This document shows, one piece after another, positions 58,254 to 64,000 of a stretch of DNA of 64,000 bases; the stretch's first letter is position 1, and every line of letters begins with the position of its first letter. The position numbers were made by a program, and so were the translations under genes. This stretch comes from Clostridiales bacterium (lineage in GTDB: Bacteria; Bacillota; Clostridia; Oscillospirales; Oscillospiraceae): the NCBI GenBank assembly GCA_019415645.1, contig DXYV01000011.1:1-64000 (forward strand), given 5' to 3'. The notes below the pieces were generated by a model that had not been told where the DNA came from, did not search any database, and was given only the letters and a program-made list of their open reading frames with translations.

Positions 58254-58589
58254 ATGGACTTTGAACTGAGCCGTTTGTTTCAGAAATCCGACCTGATTCC
58301 GGTGGTGGTTCAGGATGCGGAGACCAAGGATATTCTGATGGTTGGATTTACCAACCAGGAGGCGGTGGAGCTGACGCTGCGCACCAAGACCGCCTGGTTT
58401 TGGAGCCGCAGCCGGCAGGAGCTGTGGAACAAGGGCGGCACGTCGGGAAACTTTCTCCATGTCAAGAAAATCGTGACCGACTGCGACACGGATACTCTGC
58501 TCTATGTCTGTGTACCTGATGGACCCACCTGCCACACCGGGGCGCGGTCCTGCTTTTTCAATTCGATTTGGGAGGAGAATCACCCATGA
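58254..58589 (+). CDS. hisI: Phosphoribosyl-AMP cyclohydrolase
   Basis: This 111-residue zinc enzyme opens the purine ring of PR-AMP. The metal motif CDTDTLLYVCVPDGPTCHTG is intact and preceded by TGNFLHV-like SGNFLHVKKI. It is separate from hisE but overlaps it by four bases. Confidence 0.97.
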   Translation: MDFELSRLFQKSDLIPVVVQDAETKDILMVGFTNQEAVELTLRTKTAWFWSRSRQELWNKGGTSGNFLHVKKIVTDCDTDTLLYVCVPDGPTCHTGARSCFFNSIWEENHP

Positions 58590-58912
58590 ACGATACCTTA
58601 CAGCGTCTGTATTCCGTAGTTTTGGACCGGAAGGCCCATCCCCAGGAGGGCTCTTACACCTGCTACCTGTTCGACAAGGGATTGGATAAGATCTTGAAGA
58701 AGGTGGGCGAGGAGAGCGCCGAAACCATCATCGCAGCCAAAAACGACAGCCAGAGCGACACGGTAGGGGAAATTTCCGACCTGATCTACCACCTGATGGT
58801 CATGATGGCAGAGAAGGAGATTCCGCTGGAGGCGGTCCTGGACGAGTTAGACCGCCGGGCCCAGAAGATCGGCAACCTGAAGCAGTTCCATGTGACCGAC
58901 CACGAGACCTGA
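58586..58912 (+). CDS. hisE: Phosphoribosyl-ATP diphosphatase
   Basis: This 108-residue all-alpha MazG-like pyrophosphatase makes PR-AMP. KKVGEESAETIIAAKNDS and EISDLIYHLMVMM carry the metal-binding acidic residues. GGGAGGAG lies upstream. It is the last gene of the his operon and is followed by a strong hairpin. Confidence 0.96.
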   Translation: MNDTLQRLYSVVLDRKAHPQEGSYTCYLFDKGLDKILKKVGEESAETIIAAKNDSQSDTVGEISDLIYHLMVMMAEKEIPLEAVLDELDRRAQKIGNLKQFHVTDHET

Positions 58913-58918
58913 ATCAAC

Positions 58919-58957
58919 GAGCGCTGTGTACTGGAGCGTACACAGCGCTCATTTTAT
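58919..58957 (+). terminator. Terminator of the his operon
   Basis: GAGCGCTGTGTAC (58919-58931) pairs exactly with GTACACAGCGCTC (58938-58950), followed by ATTTTATTT. Confidence 0.93.
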
Positions 58958-58971
58958 TTGGTACAGACAGG

Positions 58972-59571
58972 TTATGGGTCGTCGGATTCCTCCACCTCGA
59001 CCTCGATGACCGGAGGATCGCTCTCGGCGGCCTGCTCTGCAGCACGGGTCAATTTGGAGATACGGTGGATGGCCCACAGGTCGGAGATACTTTCATAGAG
59101 GAGAATGACACCGATGACCTGAAGCAGGAGCCGGGCAAACAGCAGCGGGTTGAACACAACGATCAGACCAAGCACCAACACCGCCAGGTCCAGAAGAAAG
59201 GGAACCCACCACTTCGGAAAGGCCAGGGCCCGCAGCCGCCAGTCGCGGCGGAGGCTCAGCGCACCGTCCACCACGATGACAAAGCCCAAAATGATCGAGA
59301 TGATGTCACTGATTCCGGTGGGCTGAATCAGCGCGTAGACACCAAAGCCGGCACAGATGATTCCGATGATCAGACCGATCCAGGAGCCGCCCTCCCGGCC
59401 GAAAAAGGCAATCACCTGAAACGCGCCGTAGGCCGTGAGCACGGCGGCGATAAGATAGCAGAGGATCAGATTGCTGGTGTCCGGCCAGAACAACAGGGCC
59501 ACGCCCAGCACCAGATAGAGCAGGGAGGCCAGAATCAGGCTCCACTTCACGGAACGAAGCGCTTCTCGCAT
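58972..59571 (-). CDS. DUF308 (HdeD-like) membrane protein
   Basis: This 199-residue protein has six membrane helices arranged as three hairpins (near 10-32, 36-54, 63-81, 86-105, 120-138, 142-163), as in HdeD/DUF308 proteins. YLVLGVALLFWPDTSNLIL and AGFGVYALIQPTGI are typical internal repeats. The C-terminal tail is acidic and polar. HdeD is linked to acid stress in enterics, but the function here is not known. ATG 59571 has AAAGGAGG upstream, and it has its own promoter. Confidence 0.88.
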   Translation of the reverse strand: MREALRSVKWSLILASLLYLVLGVALLFWPDTSNLILCYLIAAVLTAYGAFQVIAFFGREGGSWIGLIIGIICAGFGVYALIQPTGISDIISIILGFVIVVDGALSLRRDWRLRALAFPKWWVPFLLDLAVLVLGLIVVFNPLLFARLLLQVIGVILLYESISDLWAIHRISKLTRAAEQAAESDPPVIEVEVEESDDP

Positions 59572-59602
59572 GGGAAGGTTCCTCCTTTCGGCGTTCGCCT
59601 TC

Positions 59603-59631
59603 ATTATAGCCGATTGGAAGAAAAAAGTCAT
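59603..59631 (-). promoter_or_regulatory. Promoter of the DUF308 gene
   Basis: On the minus strand ATGACT (59631-59626) and TATAAT (59608-59603) have a 17-base spacer, about 30 bases before the start. Confidence 0.72.
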
Positions 59632-59654
59632 GTGACAAATCCGATAAAATGTAA

Positions 59655-59682
59655 CAACGGACCGGAAGATCCGGTCCGTTGG
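59655..59682 (-). terminator. Terminator of the thioesterase gene
   Basis: AACGGACCGG and CCGGTCCGTT form a stem around AAGAT; on the minus strand TTACATTTTATC follows. It lies just past the thioesterase stop. Confidence 0.72.
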
Positions 59683-59684
59683 GG

Positions 59685-60077
59685 TCAGCCGAGCTTGGCC
59701 TGCGTCTTGGCCAGAAATTTGGAGGGCGTAATGACAAAGCGTTCATGGGTGCCCTGACCGATCTGACCGGCCTCGTCATAAGCGGTGACGGAAAAAATGA
59801 GCTTGCGGCCCTCTACGGCGGTGAGTTCAGCCTCGGCCCACACCTTCATTCCGATGGGGGTGGCCGCATCGTGGCTGATATCCAGATGGGTGCCCACGGT
59901 GCCCTGGTCTTCTTCCAGCTGAGCCTGCACGGCGTTGACGGCGGCGCCCTCCATCAGGGCGATCATATACGGAGTGGCAAATACGGGCAGCAGGCCGCTG
60001 CCCACCGCGGCGGCGGTATTCTCCTGCGTGACAACGGTCTCAGCGCGGCCCTTCAGGCCGACGGACATAGATGACAT
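59685..60077 (-). CDS. FlK-like hotdog thioesterase
   Basis: This 130-residue protein is a single hotdog domain. Thr35, Glu43 and His69 fall at spacings 8 and 26, exactly those of the Thr42-Glu50-His76 catalytic triad of fluoroacetyl-CoA thioesterase FlK. Surrounding sequence FATPYMIALMEGAAVNAVQ and THLDISHDAATPIG fits. Most family members in anaerobes hydrolyse other small acyl-CoAs, so fluoroacetate resistance is not implied. ATG 60077 follows AAGGAGG; Met4 is a second option. Located between the DUF308 gene and potD without obvious link. Confidence 0.9.
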   Translation of the reverse strand: MSSMSVGLKGRAETVVTQENTAAAVGSGLLPVFATPYMIALMEGAAVNAVQAQLEEDQGTVGTHLDISHDAATPIGMKVWAEAELTAVEGRKLIFSVTAYDEAGQIGQGTHERFVITPSKFLAKTQAKLG

Positions 60078-60153
60078 CGAACGTTCCTCCTTAAGAATCG
60101 GTTTTTGGGGACGGAATCAGTTTACTCCATCCCGGCGTATTTGGCAAGAAAAA

Positions 60154-60180
60154 CAGGAGGCGTCCGCCGGACGCCTCCTG
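60154..60180 (-). terminator. Terminator of the pot operon
   Basis: CAGGAGGCGTCC and GGACGCCTCCTG form a 12-base stem around GCC. On the minus strand TTTTTCTTGCC follows, ending potABCD just after potD. Confidence 0.93.
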
Positions 60181-60186
60181 TTCGGA

Positions 60187-61326
60187 TCAGCTTCCCAGCT
60201 GAATCCACAGATCGTTATACAGCGTGCGAATCTCCTGCGGGAGCACCAGATAGGATTCGCAGCGGTCCAGCACCTCCTGGGGAGCGGCCATGATCTCATA
60301 CAGCTCCATATCCAGGGGCTCGCCGTACTGCTCCTCGTACCACGTGGGGTACATCTCCAGGGCCTCCTCGTTGGGGGAGGCATACCAGATGTAATCCATA
60401 TTGCGCAGGTTGGCCTCAGTAGAGGCGATAAAATTGATCCACTCGTGGGCCTCGTCCACGTTTTTGGCGTTCTTCAGGATGCACATGGCATCCACGAACC
60501 AGTTGGAGCCCTCCTCGGGCACCACATAGGCCAGGTTTTCGTTGTTCTCCAGCATGGTCAGGTAGTCGCCGGCATAGTAGGTAGCGATGGCGATGTTATT
60601 GCCCTCCATAAGCTGGAAGATCTCGTCCATGCCTTTTCCCTGATAGACTCCCTGGCTCCAGGCGTCAGCGATGAGCTGATAGGCCTCGCGGATCTCATCC
60701 TCATTGGTGGTGTTCACCGAGTAGCCCAGGTACTTCAGAGCGATGCCGAAGGCGTCCCGGGAGTTGTCGATGAGCAGGACGTTCCCGGCGGCGGTGTCGT
60801 CAAACATAGCGCTCCAGCTGGTAATGGGCTCGTCCACCATAGTAGTGTTGTAGATAATACCCAGGGTGCCCCAGGTATAGGGAACCGTGTAGAGATTCTC
60901 CGGGTCGTAGGACAGGTTTTTGAACCGGTCGGCGATCTTCTCGAAATTGGGAATCTTGGAGTAGTCCAGTGTCTGGAGCATATCCTCCTCGATGAGCTGA
61001 GAGATCATATAGTCAGAGGGGACAATGACATCCGGCGTGATAGCGCCCTGGCTGAGCAGGGAGTAGAGTTCCTCGTTGCTGGGTACGGTCTCATAGTGGA
61101 CCGTGATGCCGGTCTGCTCCTCAAATTCGTCAATGAGCGTTTCGTCGATATACTCGCCCCAGCTGTAAACATAGACCTCCCGCTGGCCCTGGTTGTTGTC
61201 GGTGGCGGCCGTGCTGCCGGTCGCATTGGGGTCGCTTGAGGTGTCCACCCGCTCCACAGAGCAGCCGGTCAGGCACAGGCCGGCAGCCAGTGCGCAGGTG
61301 AGCGTCAGGGCAACGATTTTTTTCAA
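60187..61326 (-). CDS. potD: Spermidine/putrescine ABC transporter substrate-binding lipoprotein
   Basis: This 379-residue lipoprotein catches polyamines outside the cell. The TTG start at 61326 follows GGAGG by 9 bases; the in-frame GTG at 61350 precedes it. Lipobox LTGC gives Cys22. The mature fold begins VYVYSWGEYIDETLIDEFEEQ, with the PotD-type pieces PSDYMISQLIEEDMLQ and VPYTWGTLGIIYNTTMVD. Last gene of potABCD; a hairpin (61418-61438) lies between it and potC, which may set its higher expression relative to the permeases. Confidence 0.95.
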   Translation of the reverse strand: MKKIVALTLTCALAAGLCLTGCSVERVDTSSDPNATGSTAATDNNQGQREVYVYSWGEYIDETLIDEFEEQTGITVHYETVPSNEELYSLLSQGAITPDVIVPSDYMISQLIEEDMLQTLDYSKIPNFEKIADRFKNLSYDPENLYTVPYTWGTLGIIYNTTMVDEPITSWSAMFDDTAAGNVLLIDNSRDAFGIALKYLGYSVNTTNEDEIREAYQLIADAWSQGVYQGKGMDEIFQLMEGNNIAIATYYAGDYLTMLENNENLAYVVPEEGSNWFVDAMCILKNAKNVDEAHEWINFIASTEANLRNMDYIWYASPNEEALEMYPTWYEEQYGEPLDMELYEIMAAPQEVLDRCESYLVLPQEIRTLYNDLWIQLGS

Positions 61327-61415
61327 TTGATCATTCCTCCAGTTTTTCACAATAAAATATTATCTTCAGGCCAGTGGCCGAAAGAACGAAAAAGGACAAA
61401 AAATCCGTTTGCCGG

Positions 61416-61438
61416 AAAGGCGGTACCTTTTCGGCGAA
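61416..61438 (-). other. Hairpin between potC and potD
   Basis: GCCGGAAAGGC and the facing CCTTTTCGGC form a stem near 61416-61438; on the minus strand AAACGGATTTTTTGTCC follows. Partial termination or 3' protection of potABC mRNA is possible. Its core CGAAAAGG...CCTTTCCG is nearly identical to the argG-argH hairpin at 7420-7440. Confidence 0.6.
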
Positions 61439-62320
61439 TTAGTATTGCCGTTTTGCTTCCGCTTTGGCGATGCGTGCCTCCCGGATGTTGTTGATGGCCA
61501 GCAGGGCCAGCACCACCACGAACAACAGGGTGGATACGGCATTGATTTCCGGGGAGATGCGCCGGCGGGCCATGGAGTAGATCTCCCGGGCCAGGGTGGA
61601 GGCGGAAGAGCCACCGGTGAAGTAAGAGATGACGAAGTCGTCCACGCTCATGGTAAAGGCGATGAGCGCGCCGGAGATGATGCCCGGCTTGATCTCGGGC
61701 AGAATCACCTTGAAGAAGGCCTGCATCCAGGTGCAGCCGAGGTCCCGGGCCGCATCCACCAGGTTGCGGTCCATCTGCCGCAGCTTGGGGCCCACGGACA
61801 GAATGACATAGGGGACGTTGAAGGTGATATGGGCGATGAGCATCGTGCCAAAGCCCAGGGACAGCTCCGGGAAAGTGATGCGGTACACGGTGCCGAACAG
61901 ATTCAGGGTGACCTGGTAGTTGGCGGCAAACTCGTTCCAGAAGCCGAACACCGCCACGAACAGCAGGCACAGGGACACGCCAGTGACGATGTCCGCGTTG
62001 GTCATGGGGATGTTGTTTACCGCCATCAGGGCGGAGCGGGTGCGCCGGCGCATGGAATAGAAGCCAATCGAGGCAAAGGTGCCGATCACCGTGGCGATCA
62101 CCGTGGCCAGGATAGATACCAACAGGGTGGTGTATACGCTCTGCATGATGGAGCGGTCCTGGAACAGCGCCTCATACCAGCGCAGGGAGAAGCCCTGCCA
62201 CACCACGCTGCTGTTGCCGGCATTGAAGGAAAAGATAATAAGCAGGAAGATCGGGGCATATAAAAACAGGAATACCAGGGCCATGAACAGCCGGCTTCCC
62301 ACACGGTGCTGCTTCTTCAT
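61439..62320 (-). CDS. potC: Spermidine/putrescine ABC transporter permease PotC
   Basis: This 293-residue inner-membrane permease has six helices. The EAA loop DAARDLGCTWMQAFFKVILPEIKPGI contacts PotA (given in part here: VDAARDLGCTWMQAF). N-terminal SRLFMALVFLFLYAPIFLL and YAPI are typical. ATG 62320 overlaps the potB stop (ATGA). Confidence 0.95.
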   Translation of the reverse strand: MKKQHRVGSRLFMALVFLFLYAPIFLLIIFSFNAGNSSVVWQGFSLRWYEALFQDRSIMQSVYTTLLVSILATVIATVIGTFASIGFYSMRRRTRSALMAVNNIPMTNADIVTGVSLCLLFVAVFGFWNEFAANYQVTLNLFGTVYRITFPELSLGFGTMLIAHITFNVPYVILSVGPKLRQMDRNLVDAARDLGCTWMQAFFKVILPEIKPGIISGALIAFTMSVDDFVISYFTGGSSASTLAREIYSMARRRISPEINAVSTLLFVVVLALLAINNIREARIAKAEAKRQY

Positions 62321-63171
62321 AGCATCACCGCCTGTTCTTCCCCTTCGCCGAAGCGATTCATGATCCACATGCAGATGATGACAATGATCATCATGACCAG
62401 AGCGATGGCGGACCCCAGGTGGGGGTTATAGGCCCCGCCCAGGAACTGCAGTTCGATGAGGTCGCCCAGCATCATGTGGGTGCCGCCGCCCAGCAGGCGG
62501 GAGATGGCAAAGGTAGACACGGCCGGGACAAACACCATGGTGATGCCGGACAAAATGCCAGGCAGAGACAGGGGAAAAATCACCTTGCGAAATACGTTGG
62601 CGGAGTTGGCGCCCAGGTCTTGGGCCGCCTCCAGCAGGGAGCGATCCAGCTTGACGATCACCGAGTAGATGGGCAGAATCATGAAGGGCAGATAGTTGTA
62701 CACCATGCCCAGCACCACCGCCCCCTGGGTGCGAATCATACGGAAATACTCGATATCCGTACCGAAAATGCGGTTGATGAGATCGAACAGACCAATGGCG
62801 TCAAAGAACTGGTTGAGCAGGCCGTTGTTCTCCAGAATCGCCATCCAGGAGTAAGTGCGCAGCAGGAAGTTGATCCACATGGGCAGCATGATGAGCACTG
62901 TGGCGATGCGCTGGAAGCCGGGGCCCTCCTTGGCCATCATATAAGAGAGGGGATAGCCGATGAGCAGGCAGATGATGGTGGCGATGACAGCCAGCTGGAA
63001 GGAGCGGGTAAAGATAGACACATAGGTGTCCATACCGGCGAAGTTGGCCAGTGTAGGATCGAAGGAGGCGGTAGTAAAGGCATAGATCACCACCACGATG
63101 ATGGGAGCCACCACGAACAGAGCCATCCACACCACATAGGGCAGGGCGAGGAAAGAGCGCTTATTCTTCAT
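62317..63171 (-). CDS. potB: Spermidine/putrescine ABC transporter permease PotB
   Basis: This 284-residue permease pairs with PotC. Six helices are visible, and the EAA loop is EAAQDLGANSANVFRKVIF. WINFLLRTYSWMAIL is highly characteristic of PotB. ATG 63171 lies inside the end of potA, 11-base overlap, with GGAAGAG upstream. Confidence 0.95.
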   Translation of the reverse strand: MKNKRSFLALPYVVWMALFVVAPIIVVVIYAFTTASFDPTLANFAGMDTYVSIFTRSFQLAVIATIICLLIGYPLSYMMAKEGPGFQRIATVLIMLPMWINFLLRTYSWMAILENNGLLNQFFDAIGLFDLINRIFGTDIEYFRMIRTQGAVVLGMVYNYLPFMILPIYSVIVKLDRSLLEAAQDLGANSANVFRKVIFPLSLPGILSGITMVFVPAVSTFAISRLLGGGTHMMLGDLIELQFLGGAYNPHLGSAIALVMMIIVIICMWIMNRFGEGEEQAVML

Positions 63172-64000
63172 GGCTCTCTTCCTCCTCGGGGACGTAGTCC
63201 ACATCGCCGATCTCGTCATACTCCTCCGAGTAGGAGGAGTAGTCGCCGAACATGCCGGAGTACTGGCTCTTTTTCATGACATGGATGCCGTCGGGGTCGA
63301 TCTTGATGCCGATATTGCTGCCCACCGGGCAGTAGTCGGTGGTCTGAATCAGCCACTTGAAGCCGTAGAAGTCCACGATGGTGTCATAGTGGACGCCCTT
63401 GAAGGTGACAGAGGTAACGGTGCCCTTGAGCTGACCGCTGCCTTCGTCCACGATGTCCACATCCTCGGGCCGGATGACCACGTCAACCGGTTCGTCCTTC
63501 GCAAAGCCCTTGTCCAGGCACTGGAATTTCCGGTTGAAGATCTCCACCACCCCGTCGGCACGCATGATGCCGTCCAGAATGTTGGACTCGCCGATAAAAT
63601 CGGCCACAAAAGCGTTTTTGGGTTCGTTATAGATGTCCTCCGGGGTACCGATCTGCTGGATCTTCCCCTGGTCCATGACCACCACCGTGTCGCTCATGGC
63701 CAGGGCTTCCTCCTGGTCATGGGTGACATAGATAAAGGTGATTCCCATTTCCTGCTGGATACGCTTGAGCTCGTTCTGCATATCCTTGCGCAGACGCATG
63801 TCCAGCGCGCCCAGGGGCTCGTCCAGCAGAAGCACCTTGGGCCGGTTGACCAGTGCGCGGGCAATGGCCACCCGCTGCTGCTGGCCGCCGGACAGAGCGG
63901 AGACCGGGCGCTTTTCGAAACCGGAGAGGTTGACGATCTCCAGCATTTCCATGACCCGGCTGTGAATCTCCTGCTTGGAGAGCTTGACCTTGGTGGTCCG
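63161..64000 (-). CDS. potA: Spermidine/putrescine ABC transporter ATP-binding protein PotA (5' end outside window)
   Basis: The visible 279 residues lack the start and Walker A, which lie beyond base 64000. The ABC signature is ALSGGQQQRVAIARALV, Walker B is VLLLDEPLGALD, and the switch His is in YVTHDQEEALAMSD. The C-terminal TOBE-type regulatory domain (last 130 residues) contains VVIRPEDVDIVDEG. The acidic tail is rich in Glu and Tyr. It energises PotBC uptake with PotD. Confidence 0.95.
   Translation of the reverse strand, partial: RTTKVKLSKQEIHSRVMEMLEIVNLSGFEKRPVSALSGGQQQRVAIARALVNRPKVLLLDEPLGALDMRLRKDMQNELKRIQQEMGITFIYVTHDQEEALAMSDTVVVMDQGKIQQIGTPEDIYNEPKNAFVADFIGESNILDGIMRADGVVEIFNRKFQCLDKGFAKDEPVDVVIRPEDVDIVDEGSGQLKGTVTSVTFKGVHYDTIVDFYGFKWLIQTTDYCPVGSNIGIKIDPDGIHVMKKSQYSGMFGDYSSYSEEYDEIGDVDYVPEEEESHEE

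Noticed and set aside
1..64000. CRISPR arrays, insertion sequences, prophage or integrated elements
   Set aside because: No regularly spaced repeats, transposase, integrase or phage genes were seen; the gene content is continuous housekeeping.
1..64000. tRNA or rRNA genes
   Set aside because: No intergenic stretch showed a cloverleaf with the TTCRANNC arm or rRNA sequence by eye; a tRNAscan run would settle this.

Overview
The window reads as one gene-dense, high-GC chromosome segment from an endospore-forming, Gram-positive-type member of the Clostridia. A Flavonifractor / Pseudoflavonifractor / Lawsonibacter-like member of the Oscillospiraceae is the best guess. The clues are GC-rich codon use with GGAGG ribosome sites, PolC, MrnC, RqcH, IreB, a Phe T-box, two CotF-like spore coat genes and PadR-type regulators. 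The genus is an inference from protein style only. I saw no IS element, prophage, CRISPR array, rRNA or tRNA gene.

Layout. 1-5.8 kb: a PadR/DUF2812 pair under a perfect consensus promoter with an overlapping palindrome; a 56-residue ferredoxin on the minus strand that is easy to miss; a ClpC-type ATPase without the usual N-domain; an exported glycerophosphodiesterase-like protein; a DUF4358-like lipoprotein. 5.8-14.4 kb: a complete arginine cluster argG-argH-argC-argJ-argB-argD-argF, with ArgR-box-like sites upstream and a strange 397-base argG-argH gap that holds a broken duplicate of the argG tail and about six consecutive hairpins. 14.5-18.8 kb (minus strand): ireB, then pheS-pheT behind a Phe T-box leader. 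18.7-20.8 kb: a second PadR module. 20.8-28.2 kb: nnr, a lipoprotein, alr, a solitary mazF, a secreted protein, two coat-like proteins, mrnC and rqcH. 28.3-31.7 kb: response regulator, ABC ATPase, permease and histidine kinase. 31.8-34.4 kb: gltX and trpS. 34.4-41.7 kb: tagO/wecA, wecB, a row of small unknown genes, yfcE, coaX, a PepSY lipoprotein and a VanY-type peptidase. 41.9-52.4 kb: the essential block pyrH-frr-uppS-cdsA-dxr-rseP-ispG-polC. 52.4-58.9 kb: hisZGDBHAFIE, nearly all overlapping, with no hisC. 58.9-64 kb (minus strand): a DUF308 membrane protein, an FlK-like thioesterase and potABCD (potA is cut by the window edge).

How the parts work together. The arginine cluster uses the cyclic ArgJ route: ArgJ recycles acetyl groups, ArgB-C-D make N-acetylornithine, and ArgF-G-H finish to arginine. 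The his cluster supplies nearly all of histidine synthesis. uppS supplies the lipid carrier that TagO loads with GlcNAc, and WecB makes ManNAc, so undecaprenyl-linked wall or surface glycan is a theme, joined by Alr and the VanY-type peptidase. dxr and ispG belong to the MEP isoprenoid route that feeds UppS.

No feature is a convincing wholly new system. The most unusual sequence is the argG-argH hairpin array. Next are the two PadR loci with palindromes built on the same core, the tandem 11-base repeats before the ABC operon, and the cluster of three small unknown minus-strand genes at 37.5-38.7 kb.
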